Assembly (NCBI RefSeq): GCF_030758295.1
Contig: NZ_CP132335.1
Coordinates: 3,138,412-3,202,411, forward strand
Reading direction: 5' to 3'
DNA: 64,000 nucleotides
From: Pararhizobium sp. IMCC21322
GTDB taxonomy: Bacteria > Pseudomonadota > Alphaproteobacteria > Rhizobiales > GCA-2746425
Shown: positions 34,450-45,019 of the stretch, piece by piece
Position numbering within the stretch: position 1 is the first letter of the stretch
How the letters are laid out: every line of letters starts with the position of its first letter
Translations under genes and position numbers: made by a program
The notes under the pieces: model-generated
Seen by the model: the letters and a program-made list of their open reading frames with translations, nothing else
Told to the model about the DNA's origin: nothing
The model's database searches: none

Positions 34450-35586
34450 CTATATGTGTTCTTTTTCAAACACCAAAATGTCGCGCAGATCAAAGCTGAC
34501 AAAAACTTCTGTCCCGGGTATCAGTTTATCAGCATTTCTGATGCGCGCCTGCAACGGATCGTCCAGTCCCTCCACAGCCACGTCGACCAAATCCACCTCA
34601 CCCAGAAAGCGCCGCCGCAAAACCCTGCCATGTTTCGCACCGGAGGGGATGCTGGTTTCCGTTTTAGGTGTTATTGCAACACCCTGGAAGCGGATGCAGA
34701 TATCGGCTGTTCCATTTTGTTTACCGGTCGCGGGAAATGTGCCTACAGGGGTGATGACCAGGCCGTCAACGATCTCACCCTCCATCATATTGACCTCGGA
34801 AAAGAATGTTGCAGACGCCAGATCGACCGGTTGGAAATACAGCTCGCGTGCCGTGCCATCCTGAACGATCTGGCCGTGTTTCATCAGCAAAATGCGGTCT
34901 GCCACGCGCATTGCTTCCTCAGGATCATGGGTCACCATCAGGCAGGTCGCCCGCATTTCCCGCAAAATGGTTATGGTTTCATCGCGCACACTGTCGCGCA
35001 GCCTTTGATCAAGGCCCGAAAACGGCTCATCCATCAACAGGATACCTGGACGTGGTGCAATTGAACGGGCAAGTGCCACACGTTGCTGCTCACCACCAGA
35101 AAGATGGTGAGGATACAAATTGGCATGATCTGCAAGCCCGACACGTTCCAAAGCCAGCATAGCCTCGCTGCGCGCATTGGAGCCAGACAAGGCCGTCAGG
35201 CCAAACATGACGTTTTTCAGAACTGTCAAATGTGGAAACAGCGCAAAGTCCTGAAACATCAAGCCTATGCCGCGCTTTTCCGGCGGCACCAGACCGTCTG
35301 GCCCACCAAATTCCTTGCCATCGACCAAAAAACGCCCGGCCTGAGGTGTTTCAACACCCGCAGCAATACGCAGCAGCGTTGACTTGCCGGACCCGGACTG
35401 GCCAAGCAAACACACAATTTCTCCCGAAGCGATTGTCAGATCGATATTCCGAAGGGCCTTTGTGTCACCATAACTATGAAAGACACTCTCAAACCGCATC
35501 TCTCTGGCAATCGTGGCGCCCGTCGTGCCACGACGGCCCCAGGTCAAGGCGGTTTTCAAACCGGAAGGGCGTGTTGTTTGGTTCAT
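34450..35586 (-). CDS. ABC transporter ATP-binding protein, Fe(III)/spermidine-type family
   Basis: A 378-residue ATPase of the FbpC/PotA-like group. Walker A GQSGSGKST (near residue 65), signature LSGGEQQRVALARS, Walker B ILLMDEPFSGLD and the H-loop VTHDP are intact. A C-terminal TOBE-like beta domain follows (about residues 285-378). The first ~29 residues are outside the domain, and translation may start at RFESVFHSYGDTKALR (about 35499). No permease or binding protein is nearby, so it is an orphan subunit placed between scpB and tatA, two genes often adjacent in relatives. The cargo is unknown; Fe(III) is a guess from the family. Confidence 0.88.
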   Translation of the reverse strand: MNQTTRPSGLKTALTWGRRGTTGATIAREMRFESVFHSYGDTKALRNIDLTIASGEIVCLLGQSGSGKSTLLRIAAGVETPQAGRFLVDGKEFGGPDGLVPPEKRGIGLMFQDFALFPHLTVLKNVMFGLTALSGSNARSEAMLALERVGLADHANLYPHHLSGGEQQRVALARSIAPRPGILLMDEPFSGLDQRLRDSVRDETITILREMRATCLMVTHDPEEAMRVADRILLMKHGQIVQDGTARELYFQPVDLASATFFSEVNMMEGEIVDGLVITPVGTFPATGKQNGTADICIRFQGVAITPKTETSIPSGAKHGRVLRRRFLGEVDLVDVAVEGLDDPLQARIRNADKLIPGTEVFVSFDLRDILVFEKEHI

Positions 35587-35620
35587 GAATGTGCCATCAG
35601 GAGAATGTCAGGGTCCGCTC

Positions 35621-36271
35621 TCAATCGTCTTCAAGCACCACATCGGGTGCAAACAGATCATCTTCAAGGGGGTCCTCATCATGACCAAGATCCGGATCAT
35701 CATTCGGCATCGGCATAGGTGCCCCCGGCGGCAGAGTGCTGTTTAGCAGGCCAGCACCTTTCAGTTCGTCCAATCCTGGCAGATCGACAATGGATTCCAG
35801 ATTGAAGTGCTCCAGAAACTCTGGTGTGGTTCCGTATGTCACTGGTTGTCCGGGTGTTCTGCGCCGTCCGCGCAACCGTATCCAACCTGTTTCAAGCAAG
35901 ACATCCAGAGTGCCTCTGCTCGTTGAAACGCCACGTATCTGCTCAATTTCTGCTCGCGTTGCAGGCTGATGGTAAGCCACAATCGACAGAGTTTCCAATG
36001 CCGCCCGTGACAGCCGGCGTTGCTCTGCTGTTTCTGCTTGTAGCAAAAAAGCAAGATCATCGGCGGTCCGAAAGGCCCAACCATCCGCCACTTTTTTCAA
36101 AACCACACCGCGGCCTTCATAAAGGCCTGCCAAATCCGCCAGTAACTGCTCAAAATTCGCCGTTGCCGGAAGGCGTTCTTTCAGGATTGAATCTTCCAGT
36201 GGCCGGTCAGAGGCAAACAGCATGGCTTCCAGCATTCTTAAATGCAGAGTTTCGGTATCCCTCTCACTCAT
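35621..36271 (-). CDS. scpB: Segregation and condensation protein B
   Basis: A 216-residue kleisin-associated protein with two winged helices (about residues 10-165); RRLSRAALETLSIVAYHQPA and TRAEIEQIRGVSTSRGTLDVLLE are characteristic. A Pro/Asp-rich acidic tail follows. The ATG at 36269-36271 follows GGAGGGGGC and overlaps scpA by 8 bp; the upstream open frame is scpA out of phase. It works with ScpA and SMC in chromosome condensation. Confidence 0.95.
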   Translation of the reverse strand: MSERDTETLHLRMLEAMLFASDRPLEDSILKERLPATANFEQLLADLAGLYEGRGVVLKKVADGWAFRTADDLAFLLQAETAEQRRLSRAALETLSIVAYHQPATRAEIEQIRGVSTSRGTLDVLLETGWIRLRGRRRTPGQPVTYGTTPEFLEHFNLESIVDLPGLDELKGAGLLNSTLPPGAPMPMPNDDPDLGHDEDPLEDDLFAPDVVLEDD

Positions 36272-37121
36272 GAGTGCCCCCTCCATCCTGCCTTGCCGCA
36301 CGGCGAACGAACAGTGGCGTAAATGGTCCGCTCTGACGAACTTCCAGAACACCCTCGCGCACCATCTCAAGACTTGCTGTAAAGGAACTGGCGATGACGG
36401 TCGCGCGCTGATCGGGCGTTGAGAAATATTCTACCAGAAAATCATCAATCGGCGTCCAGTCCGAAACATTCCCCAGCATTCGGACCAATAAATCCTTGGC
36501 TTCCTGGAGCGACCAAACAGTTCGCTTAAGCACCCGAACCGATGTAACAGAATTGCGCTGCCGTTGACTGGCATACGCCGTCAGCAAATCATAAAGGTTG
36601 GCCACATAGCTGCTGTGCTTGATGGTGACCACGGGCTCCGGATCGCCGCGCGCAAAGATATCCTGCCCAAGGCGTGGCCGCGCCATCAACCGCGCTGCCG
36701 CATCACGCATGGCCTCCAGACGGCGTAATCGGAACGCAAGTGCTGCGGCCAGTTCTTCGCCAGTCAATTCATCCTCATCGTCCTTGATGTCCGGCAGCAG
36801 AAGGCGCGATTTCAGATAGGCAAGCCATGCCGCCATCACAAGATAGTCCGCTGCCAACTCCAGGCGCATGCGCCGGGCTTCCTGAATGAAAGAGAGATAT
36901 TGCTCTGCCAATGCCAAAATCGAAATTTTCGCCAAATCCACCTTTTGTGACCGGGCCAGAGCCAGCAACAGATCAAGTGGACCTTCAAACCCGTCAACAT
37001 CCACAACGAGTGATGGTTCCGAGGCATCAGGTTCGCTGGCTCGCTCTTTCTGGTTTTCCCATAAAAGCGCCTGTGTCAGCGGATCATTGGCAATCTGGTC
37101 AGATTCATCGGACAATTTCAA
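36264..37121 (-). CDS. scpA: Segregation and condensation protein A
   Basis: A 285-residue kleisin subunit. FEGPLDLLLALARSQKVDLA (near residue 45) is the N-terminal SMC-binding signature, followed by the helical AADYLVMAAWLAYLKSRLLL, and the C-terminal winged helix lies near residues 200-280. It bridges the SMC heads. The ATG overlaps the nagZ stop by 4 bp, so nagZ-scpA-scpB is a coupled operon. Confidence 0.95.
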   Translation of the reverse strand: MKLSDESDQIANDPLTQALLWENQKERASEPDASEPSLVVDVDGFEGPLDLLLALARSQKVDLAKISILALAEQYLSFIQEARRMRLELAADYLVMAAWLAYLKSRLLLPDIKDDEDELTGEELAAALAFRLRRLEAMRDAAARLMARPRLGQDIFARGDPEPVVTIKHSSYVANLYDLLTAYASQRQRNSVTSVRVLKRTVWSLQEAKDLLVRMLGNVSDWTPIDDFLVEYFSTPDQRATVIASSFTASLEMVREGVLEVRQSGPFTPLFVRRAARQDGGGTHE

Positions 37122-38143
37122 GCCTCCCAGTCAACCAATGAAAGCAAGGCAGAGAACTCTTTGCGCAGCTCATCTAGATCAATACCATCAGGCTCGGGTT
37201 TAGCATTCAGTGCCTTATTCGCCCGTTCCAATGCCACGCCGTCGAGCTTTGGCACATTCGCAGCAACGCTTTGCATTTCATCCATAAGGCCGTTGCAATG
37301 CAAAACCATATCACAGCCAGCGCGAATAGCGCTTGAGGTCCGGTCTGCCATATCTGTCTGTAAAGCGCCCATGGAAATGTCGTCAGACATGAGAAGGCCG
37401 TGAAAACCGATTTCGTCCCGAATGATCGTTGAGATGACGGTTGATGACAAGGTTGCCGGATTGTCAGGATCTATCGCTTCAAACACCACATGTGCGGTCA
37501 TCCCAAGGGGAAAGTCTGCCAACGGTTTGAACGCCGCAAAATCGTGCGCCAATAGATCAACAAGCGAGCTGCTGACCCTTGGTAGCTCAAAATGGCTGTC
37601 GACAACCGCTCGACCGTGACCGGGGATGTGCTTGATAACCGGCAGCACGCCGCCAGACAGCATGCTATCTGCTACAGCCCGCCCCAGCGCTGCGACGCCA
37701 TCAGGCGTGGTACCATAGGCTCTGTCACCAATGGCCTTTGTCGTGTTCTCTACAGGCACGTCCAAGACCGGCAGGCAATCGACTGTAATGCCAAGCGCTA
37801 GCAGATCACAGGCCATAAGACGGGCACCAATACGAGCAACCTTACGCCCCTCACCTGCACTTTGCTCTTCAAGTTGTCCGTAATAAGCTGCGGCGGGATA
37901 GGACGCCCAATGGGGTGGCCTCAAGCGTTGGACCCGTCCACCTTCCTGATCAATCAGAACCGGAGCATCTTCACGCCCCACGCAATCGCGCATGGCAGAC
38001 ACCAGTGCACGCACCTGATCCGGAGAATCGATATTGCGACCAAACAGAATGAACCCCCAGGGGTCAGAATCCCTGAGGAACTGTCTTTCATTGGCAGACA
38101 GAACAAGGCCTTGGCAGCCAGTGATAAAAGCAGATTGTGTCAT
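37118..38143 (-). CDS. nagZ: Beta-N-acetylhexosaminidase NagZ
   Basis: A 341-residue glycoside hydrolase family 3 enzyme that removes N-acetylglucosamine from muropeptides during peptidoglycan recycling. The signature KHIPGHGRAVVDSHFELPRV (about residues 165-185) includes the catalytic loop His, and MSDDISMGAL carries the nucleophilic Asp. It is cytoplasmic, with no signal peptide. It leads the nagZ-scpAB overlap group and follows the SPOR gene by about 100 bp. Confidence 0.95.
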   Translation of the reverse strand: MTQSAFITGCQGLVLSANERQFLRDSDPWGFILFGRNIDSPDQVRALVSAMRDCVGREDAPVLIDQEGGRVQRLRPPHWASYPAAAYYGQLEEQSAGEGRKVARIGARLMACDLLALGITVDCLPVLDVPVENTTKAIGDRAYGTTPDGVAALGRAVADSMLSGGVLPVIKHIPGHGRAVVDSHFELPRVSSSLVDLLAHDFAAFKPLADFPLGMTAHVVFEAIDPDNPATLSSTVISTIIRDEIGFHGLLMSDDISMGALQTDMADRTSSAIRAGCDMVLHCNGLMDEMQSVAANVPKLDGVALERANKALNAKPEPDGIDLDELRKEFSALLSLVDWEA

Positions 38144-38249
38144 AGAACGTGGTTAGAGTGACGTTCCGCCTTCGTCAAGCCAACACAACGGCCTCAAAAC
38201 CAAGGCCAGGTGTGTCGGTGTGTGTGTCAGTGCGTCTAAGTTTAAGAGA

Positions 38250-40553
38250 TCAACGGCGTGCAACGATGCAATCACCGCCTGCATTTTTCAGAGATTGGCA
38301 AAAATCAGCCGCCGCTACACGGGTTTCCATCGGGCCAACCCGGACCCGATAAAACACGCCTCTGGAGCCCAAGTCAGCCCGTGCAATATCCGGAGACTGG
38401 TTGCCAAGGACCGATGGGAAGCGACGTTGCAGCCCACTAAATGCTGACCGCGCGGCATCTTCGGAGCGCTGTGAAGATACCTGCACTACAAAATCACCCA
38501 CTGCGGCGGGTGCTGCTGGCTGTGCGGCGGGTTGAGCCGCCGGTGCAGCTAGCGTAACATCGGTCGATGGAACACGTGCCGCCACCGAATTAGTCGATGG
38601 CTGTACTGTTGGTGCATTTTGATTGAACGCCGGCGCATTTGTTCCCACGGAAACACGGGGAGGAACGGGCAAGTCTGCCCGGCCACTGGTGCCAGTGTTG
38701 TTGGTTGCAGTGTTGTTGTTTGCAACAATACGCGGCTGGATACCGGTGGAACCGCCGGCATTGTTCGATGTTGAGGTGGAGACATCTGGCCGCGCGCGCG
38801 GCAGGGGTGTACCACCGTCAGATTCAGCAGGCGCCGCAACAACTTCACCATTTCCGGAAATTTGTTGCGTGGTAACCGTGCGCGGCTGAATGGCGTTTGA
38901 ATTATTGTCAACCCTGGCCGCTGGCTCAGCAACAATACTGCCATCCGGATTTACCTTGAAAGTGCGAACACTTCTGGGAGCAATTGCGTCCGTTCCGCTG
39001 TTATTGCCATTCGCGCCAATCTGCCGGACGGTTCTGTCCGGATCAATATTCGGGTTGATCCGCGCAATCGGTGTTTCAGCTCCCGGTTGAATGACACCAT
39101 TCGACAAATCGCTCTCGTTCGTCAGGGGTATATCACCTGAAGCCGCAGGATCGGCAGCCTGACCATCTGGCAGCATGCGAACAGCGTTTTTATCAGCCAG
39201 AACCAGCGGTGGAGGACTGCCATCATCACTGGAGAAAATGGCTTGATAGGCCAACAACGCCCCGCCACCAAGCAGAACAAACGCCATGACACCGGCAGCG
39301 ACCATCATTCCACGGCTTGCGAACAGGCCACCGCCTTCGTCCTCATCATACTCATCATAAAGGACATCGGCATCCTCGGCCTGAGGCGCCTCAGATCGTG
39401 TGTTATCCGCAAAGGAATCAGTCGGTTCAGCGGATTGTTCGCTCTCTGAAACCCGCGCCGGAACACGCAAATCTTCGACTTCCCGCAAATACGAAAAGTC
39501 CGGCTGAGGCGTCGGTGCACTTGCCATTTCAGACGCAGCTTGCACAGCAGCAGACGCGGCCAGAGGTGCTGCGGACGCAGTCTGTGGTGCCACAGGTGCA
39601 GGAGCCGCAGGGGGCGCAGTCTGTCGCGGCGCACTTTCGCTCAATTGCCGTGGTGCATGCGTTGGTCGCGCGTCAGCAGCATTTGATCTAACGGGCTCCC
39701 GTGCCTCATTTGCGTCTACATAACGCAGAAGTTCAGCAGCGATGGGATCAGGCTGTGGCGCAATCGGTTCACTTGGAGACGTCGCCGGATTCCGGGGCGC
39801 GTCCTGCGCCCGCTGTGCTGCCACTGGCTCAGGACGCGATTCGGGTTCCGCTTGATCAGGGCTTGCGCTTCCATGCAGTCCCCCCATCTGCGAGTGATCA
39901 ACCGACGCGGCTGGTCTAATTGCTCTGGGAATTCTGGATACGTCAAAATCTCTGTCGGGCAAGGGCTGGGAAGAGCCACCTGGCGCAAAGGGATCATATT
40001 GCTCATCATCTGCATGCTCGTCGTAAGACGGTGGCCTTGCTGGCGCAGGTGCATCTGCCACGAGAGTCCCGGATGACGCGTAAGGGTCATCTCTTGGCAC
40101 GGATGGCTCGTCGGCAGGCATATATCCCGGATCCTGTGGCGCATGTTGATAGATTGGCTCTGGAGACTGCGCAGACTCAGCAACACTTGGTTCTGGATGA
40201 TAGGCTTGGGGCGCCGGATCCTGCGACACAGAAACAGTTTCAGGTGAATAGGTATCCTGAGGGGCCGCTGCAACACTATCATTTGAGCGCTGGGCAGCAG
40301 CCTCAAAATTTCGTTCATTCTGCTCCATAAGTCGAGCAAGCTTGATCAACGGATCATCGTCATCGGAACCAGATGACGATCGCATCGACCAGTCATCGTT
40401 TTCCCATGCGCTATCAGACCCTGAACTGCGATTTTGCCCCGCAGCAGATCCTCCAGGTGAATTCATTCCGGAACCAGCGTCGCCCGAAACCGGATCGTTT
40501 CCAGCGCCGGCTCTCTGACCGGGCTTGTTTTTGTCATACTCATACTCGGACAT
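38250..40553 (-). CDS. SPOR domain membrane protein with a long disordered cytoplasmic region
   Basis: A 767-residue bitopic protein. Residues 1 to about 410 are Pro/Ala/Gln/Ser-rich and probably disordered in the cytoplasm; one membrane helix lies near residue 424 (VAAGVMAFVLLGGGALLAYQ). A periplasmic Asn/Thr/Pro-rich linker leads to a SPOR domain in the last ~80 residues (FVVQVSSQRSEDAARSAFSG and YRVRVGPM). SPOR domains bind denuded peptidoglycan at septa, so it is probably a cell-division or envelope protein. It lies between argS and nagZ as in other Hyphomicrobiales. Confidence 0.9.
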   Translation of the reverse strand: MSEYEYDKNKPGQRAGAGNDPVSGDAGSGMNSPGGSAAGQNRSSGSDSAWENDDWSMRSSSGSDDDDPLIKLARLMEQNERNFEAAAQRSNDSVAAAPQDTYSPETVSVSQDPAPQAYHPEPSVAESAQSPEPIYQHAPQDPGYMPADEPSVPRDDPYASSGTLVADAPAPARPPSYDEHADDEQYDPFAPGGSSQPLPDRDFDVSRIPRAIRPAASVDHSQMGGLHGSASPDQAEPESRPEPVAAQRAQDAPRNPATSPSEPIAPQPDPIAAELLRYVDANEAREPVRSNAADARPTHAPRQLSESAPRQTAPPAAPAPVAPQTASAAPLAASAAVQAASEMASAPTPQPDFSYLREVEDLRVPARVSESEQSAEPTDSFADNTRSEAPQAEDADVLYDEYDEDEGGGLFASRGMMVAAGVMAFVLLGGGALLAYQAIFSSDDGSPPPLVLADKNAVRMLPDGQAADPAASGDIPLTNESDLSNGVIQPGAETPIARINPNIDPDRTVRQIGANGNNSGTDAIAPRSVRTFKVNPDGSIVAEPAARVDNNSNAIQPRTVTTQQISGNGEVVAAPAESDGGTPLPRARPDVSTSTSNNAGGSTGIQPRIVANNNTATNNTGTSGRADLPVPPRVSVGTNAPAFNQNAPTVQPSTNSVAARVPSTDVTLAAPAAQPAAQPAAPAAVGDFVVQVSSQRSEDAARSAFSGLQRRFPSVLGNQSPDIARADLGSRGVFYRVRVGPMETRVAAADFCQSLKNAGGDCIVARR

Positions 40554-40627
40554 AACAAGTCGTCTCTTTCGTTAACCAAGTTTGCTAAAGCAACAATCAA
40601 AATCGCGCTTGCAAACCATCATCAATG

Positions 40628-42403
40628 CTAACGCAATTCTTCCCGCGCATCCACTCCCAGCAATCCAAGACCGGAGCGCAGAACAATTTGCACCGCCAAA
40701 ACAAGAGCTAAGCGCGCTCTAGTCAATTTTTCATTATCATCTTTAATAAATCGTAATTGGGGCAAATCTTTGCCTTTGTTCCAATGGCCGTGAAACGCAC
40801 TTGCTAAATCATTTAGATAAAATGCAATGCGATGCGGCTCGTAGAAATTTGCCGCCGCTTCGACGATGCGCGGATACTCTGCAAGCTTGCGCATGAGAGC
40901 CAGTTCGCTGGCATCGTCCAGGATCGAAATATCCACTTTTTCCAGACCGTCTACGATTTTTTCATCAAATACTTCAATTGCTTGCGCAAATGTCGAATGT
41001 GTACGCGCATGCGCATACTGCACGTAAAATACAGGATTGTCCTTCGACTGCTCGAGCACTTTTGTGAAGTCGAAATCCAACGTGGCGTCGTTCTTACGAT
41101 ACAACATAATGAACCGCGTGACGTCCCTGCCAACCTCGTCAACCACATCTGCAAGTGTGACAAGATTACCCGAACGTTTTGACATTTTAACCGGTTGACC
41201 ATCACGAAACAGGTTCACTAACTGACAAAAACGGATGTCCAGCGATGCATTTTCCGATGATATTGCCGTCACAGCAGCCGTCATTCGCTTCAGATAGCCC
41301 TGATGATCCGCTCCAAGAACATCTACCATGCGGTTGAATCCGCGCTTATATTTGTCGAAATGATAGGCGATGTCGGACGCGAAATAGGTATAGCTGCCAT
41401 CTGATTTCAATAGCGCCCGGTCCACATCGTCACCATAGCGTGTCGATCTGAAAAGTGTCTGTTCGCGGTCTTCCCAATCATCGGGAAGCTTGCCCTTTGG
41501 TGGCGGCAATGTTCCCAGATATATCAAGTCCCGTTCGCGCAGATCGGCAATCATTTCTGCAACCCGGTCATCACCATCCGCTGTCAGGGATCGTTCTGAA
41601 AAGAAAACGTCATGCACGACACCAAGCTTGTCCAGATCTGACCGGATCAGCTCGAGCATAGCCGAAATAGCAGCTTCTTTTACAATTGGAAGCCATTCGG
41701 CTTCATCCATCTCAAGCAGAGATGATCCATGCTGGTCTTTAAGTTGTGCGCCCAGTGCCATCAGGTATTCGCCCGGGTAAAGACCCTCGGGAATAGCACC
41801 GATAACCTCACCCAGCGCCTCGCGATATCTCAGATATGCGGATTGAGCTAACACATCCACCTGAGCGCCTGCATCATTGATGTAGTATTCCCGCGTCACA
41901 TCATAGCCCACATAGGACAGCAATGTTGCCAAAGCGTCTCCGAAAACCGCACCCCGGCAATGTCCTACATGCATTGGGCCGGTCGGATTGGCCGAGACGT
42001 ATTCAACGTTGATCTTCTCGCCCTGCCCCAGATCGGTCCGACCGAAGTTCATTCCATTCCGCAGAACATCCTGAACAATCGATTGCCACACAACCGGCTG
42101 CAACGTGATATTGATAAAGCCCGGCCCGGCAATGCTGACCGATTGCACTTGCAGGGCATCAGAATGCTCCGTGAGCAGTTCGGTAATGGCTTCCGCTATA
42201 TCGCGTGGTTTACGGCGCAGCCCTTTGGCAAGAAGCAGCGCGGCGTTCGTCGCCAGGTCACCATGGGTGGCATCTCTCGGCGGTTCCACAACGATACGGT
42301 CCAACGGGAGTGCTGCTTGTGCGTCAGCATCAAGGTCTGAAAGCAAATCAGAACCCTTGATCAAAGGAAGCATTTTTTCGGCAAAGTCTGCGTAAATGTT
42401 CAT
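40628..42403 (-). CDS. argS: Arginine--tRNA ligase
   Basis: A 591-residue class I synthetase. The HIGH-like motif is in [20 protein letters not shown] (near residue 125), and KMSKRSG (near 405) forms the second ATP motif. The N-terminal Add-1 domain and a C-terminal anticodon-binding domain ending in [14 protein letters not shown] are complete. It lies between dgt and the SPOR-domain gene. Confidence 0.96.
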   Translation of the reverse strand: MNIYADFAEKMLPLIKGSDLLSDLDADAQAALPLDRIVVEPPRDATHGDLATNAALLLAKGLRRKPRDIAEAITELLTEHSDALQVQSVSIAGPGFINITLQPVVWQSIVQDVLRNGMNFGRTDLGQGEKINVEYVSANPTGPMHVGHCRGAVFGDALATLLSYVGYDVTREYYINDAGAQVDVLAQSAYLRYREALGEVIGAIPEGLYPGEYLMALGAQLKDQHGSSLLEMDEAEWLPIVKEAAISAMLELIRSDLDKLGVVHDVFFSERSLTADGDDRVAEMIADLRERDLIYLGTLPPPKGKLPDDWEDREQTLFRSTRYGDDVDRALLKSDGSYTYFASDIAYHFDKYKRGFNRMVDVLGADHQGYLKRMTAAVTAISSENASLDIRFCQLVNLFRDGQPVKMSKRSGNLVTLADVVDEVGRDVTRFIMLYRKNDATLDFDFTKVLEQSKDNPVFYVQYAHARTHSTFAQAIEVFDEKIVDGLEKVDISILDDASELALMRKLAEYPRIVEAAANFYEPHRIAFYLNDLASAFHGHWNKGKDLPQLRFIKDDNEKLTRARLALVLAVQIVLRSGLGLLGVDAREELR

Positions 42404-42499
42404 AGCTATCTGTTTTGAATGAATGCAGTTGCAAGCCGGTTTTTCATCGGCAAAACGGTCGGAAATGTGCGCTGCACCTAACGGTTTTTGGCTTTGTGG

Positions 42500-43738
42500 T
42501 CAAACTCCGCGCGTCGCATGGTCACCGAAAAGACGTTCATGTTCCTGATCTGCGAACAGATCTGTCATTCCGGCAATATAGTCAGCGACCAATCTGGCTG
42601 CCTTTGGCTTATTCAGTGTCGCCACCCCTTCGGTGGCTTGTTCCCGCCACCGCAGCGGGATTTCCTCGATATTTTGCAGGTAGGTCACAAACAGGTCCTT
42701 CACAACTGCTTCCGCGCTGGTCATTCTCTCCATCAATGAGGGATGGCGGTAAAGATGTTTGAACAAAAACGCTTTGACCTCCCCTTCCTGACGGCTGAAC
42801 GGCTCTGAAAAACTCAAAACCGAAGCCCCCGCATTCCTGACATCATCTGCTGAGGCAGGCCGCAGCTTTGACAATCTTCGCTGTGTTTCGCCAATGACAT
42901 CTTCCACCATGATGGTGATCAGCCGACGCGATAACTCATGGCGCGTCCGCTCTTCATCAAGGCCGGGAAATTCATCAGCAATGTCATCCAGCAATCCGAA
43001 CAGCAAAGGCACGGTTCTCAATTGCGCCAGATTCAGCAGACCGGAGCGCAAACCGTCATCTATATCGTGTGTGTCATATGCAATGTCATCGGACAGTGCG
43101 GCAGCCTGCGCCTCAAGACTTGCATAACCATCAAGCCGCAATTGAAGTGTTGGCAACAAAGCCCGAATGCGCCCGGCTAGCGGCTCGGCAACCGGGCCAT
43201 TATGTTTTGCCAGCCCCTCCAGCGTTTCCCAACTCAGATTAAGTCCATCAAAACGCGGATAACGGCGTTCCATTTTGCTGACGATCCGAAGGCTCTGCAG
43301 ATTGTGATCGAACCCGCCGAATTCTGACATTGCTGAATCGAGCGCGCGTTCACCTGCATGACCAAACGGCGTGTGCCCGAAATCATGAGCCAGAGCCAAT
43401 GCTTCCGTCAGATCCTCATCAAGACGGAATGCCCGGGCAATGGACCGGGCAATCTGAGCCACTTCAATGGAATGGGTCAGACGTGTGCGGTAATGATCCC
43501 CTTCATCGGAAATAAACACCTGTGTCTTGTGTTTGAGACGCCGAAACGCATTGGAATGGATGATTCTGTCCCGGTCGCGCTGGAAAGCTGTCCGGGTTGG
43601 ACTTTCAGGCTCGTCGAAGACGCGACCGCGCGTGTTTTGCGGGTCTACGGCATAGGTTGCTCTATTGGTAAATCCAAATCCGATATCGGAAACGTCTAAA
43701 GCCTCGGGCAATGGTTCTGGCAAATCAACTGGGTTCAT
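42500..43738 (-). CDS. dgt: Deoxyguanosinetriphosphate triphosphohydrolase-like protein
   Basis: A 412-residue HD-domain enzyme that splits dNTPs to nucleosides and triphosphate. [19 protein letters not shown] and [16 protein letters not shown] carry the HD metal ligands, and [20 protein letters not shown] the third. I used the ATG at 43738 ([14 protein letters not shown]), since the further open frame upstream is not family-like. It diverges from the Fe-S carrier gene. Confidence 0.93.
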   Translation of the reverse strand: MNPVDLPEPLPEALDVSDIGFGFTNRATYAVDPQNTRGRVFDEPESPTRTAFQRDRDRIIHSNAFRRLKHKTQVFISDEGDHYRTRLTHSIEVAQIARSIARAFRLDEDLTEALALAHDFGHTPFGHAGERALDSAMSEFGGFDHNLQSLRIVSKMERRYPRFDGLNLSWETLEGLAKHNGPVAEPLAGRIRALLPTLQLRLDGYASLEAQAAALSDDIAYDTHDIDDGLRSGLLNLAQLRTVPLLFGLLDDIADEFPGLDEERTRHELSRRLITIMVEDVIGETQRRLSKLRPASADDVRNAGASVLSFSEPFSRQEGEVKAFLFKHLYRHPSLMERMTSAEAVVKDLFVTYLQNIEEIPLRWREQATEGVATLNKPKAARLVADYIAGMTDLFADQEHERLFGDHATRGV

Positions 43739-43853
43739 AATTTCTGCCACTGGCTCAAATCCGCTACAAAAGGGACGATGGCGTTTGACTTGCGCTGGTC
43801 GCACGCCTACCTCTTGGTTCTATAGCAGATGTGCCGCAAAAGGGTGGATCAAC

Positions 43854-44234
43854 ATGGCCAGTGCAACACAACAAACAAATTCTTCAGACGCGACGCCTCC
43901 AATCGCACAAAATTCTGTCACTGTTACAGAACGGGCTGCATTGCGAGTTGCAAAGATTCTAGCCGGTGAAGCGGATGGTAAATCACTCCGCATCAGTGTG
44001 GATGGCGGCGGATGTTCCGGCTTTTCATACAAATATGATCTGGTCGAGGACATGACCGAAGATGATCTGGTGCTCAAACGAAATGGCGCCACCATATTGA
44101 TCGATCAGGTATCTTTGCCCTTCCTGGAAGGATCAGAGATCGATTTCGTCGACGATTTGATGGGGCAGTCCTTCCAGATCAACAATCCCAATGCCACAGC
44201 ATCCTGCGGTTGCGGCACCTCCTTTTCGATCTGA
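43854..44234 (+). CDS. erpA: Iron-sulfur cluster insertion protein (A-type carrier)
   Basis: A 126-residue HesB/IscA-type carrier. The three ligand cysteines are present in GGGCSGF and the C-terminal SCGCGTSF. Its first ~25 residues are a Ser/Thr/Gln-rich extension. The ATG at 43854 follows an AGGGTGG element, and the long upstream frame is the dgt antisense. ErpA is the more likely of the A-type paralogues because of the divergence from dgt, but IscA or SufA cannot be excluded. xth begins 4 bp later. Confidence 0.88.
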   Translation: MASATQQTNSSDATPPIAQNSVTVTERAALRVAKILAGEADGKSLRISVDGGGCSGFSYKYDLVEDMTEDDLVLKRNGATILIDQVSLPFLEGSEIDFVDDLMGQSFQINNPNATASCGCGTSFSI

Positions 44235-44238
44235 TTTC

Positions 44239-45012
44239 ATGAAAATTGCGACCTGGAATATAAATGGCATCAAGGCGCGTCTTGAAACCCTACAGGCTTG
44301 GCTGAAAGAAGCTGAGCCTGATCTGGTCGCCTTGCAAGAAGTCAAATCGATCGATGAAAACTTCCCACGCGCTATTTTCGAAGACCTTGGCTACGAGGTT
44401 CATACACATGGTCAAAAGGGCTTCAATGGCGTTGCCCTGTTTTCCAAAACACCGATGGAAGATGTGCAACGTGGATTGCCAGGTGATGATGACGATGTGC
44501 AGGCCCGATTTATTTCGGCGCTGATATCCGTCGATGGGAAGATGGTCCGGGTGGCATCGCTCTATCTGCCAAATGGCAATCCGGTTGATACCGAGAAATT
44601 TCCCTACAAGCTGGGCTGGATGGATCGGCTGCATGCCTGGACCGAAGAACATCTGAAGAGCGAAGAAGATTTTATTCTCGCCGGGGACTACAATGTCATC
44701 CCGCAACCGATCGATTGTCACAACCCTGCAGCATGGGAAGGTGATGCGTTGTTTCGCCCGGAAACGCGATCAGCGTTTTTCAAATTGCAGAATTTGGGCA
44801 TGACAGATGCCTTACGCCAGACAAATCAGGATCAGGCTTATACATTCTGGGATTATCAGGCTGGTGCCTGGCAGAAGAACAACGGTATTCGCATTGACCA
44901 CTTGATGTTGTCACCGGGTGTTGCCGACAGATTGCGTCAATGCCAGGTGGACAAGCATGTCAGGGCCTGGGAAAAACCTTCAGATCACGTGCCGGTATGG
45001 GTGGAAATCTAA
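44239..45012 (+). CDS. xth: Exodeoxyribonuclease III
   Basis: A 257-residue AP endonuclease/3'-5' exonuclease of base excision repair. MKIATWNINGIKARLETLQAWL, ALQEVKSIDENFP (metal-binding Glu), AGDYNVIPQPID (Asp/Asn) and the C-terminal RIDHLMLSP and KPSDHVPVWVE (catalytic His) are all in place. It starts 4 bp after the erpA stop, so the two are co-transcribed. Confidence 0.95.
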   Translation: MKIATWNINGIKARLETLQAWLKEAEPDLVALQEVKSIDENFPRAIFEDLGYEVHTHGQKGFNGVALFSKTPMEDVQRGLPGDDDDVQARFISALISVDGKMVRVASLYLPNGNPVDTEKFPYKLGWMDRLHAWTEEHLKSEEDFILAGDYNVIPQPIDCHNPAAWEGDALFRPETRSAFFKLQNLGMTDALRQTNQDQAYTFWDYQAGAWQKNNGIRIDHLMLSPGVADRLRQCQVDKHVRAWEKPSDHVPVWVEI

Positions 45013-45019
45013 CCGAAAT

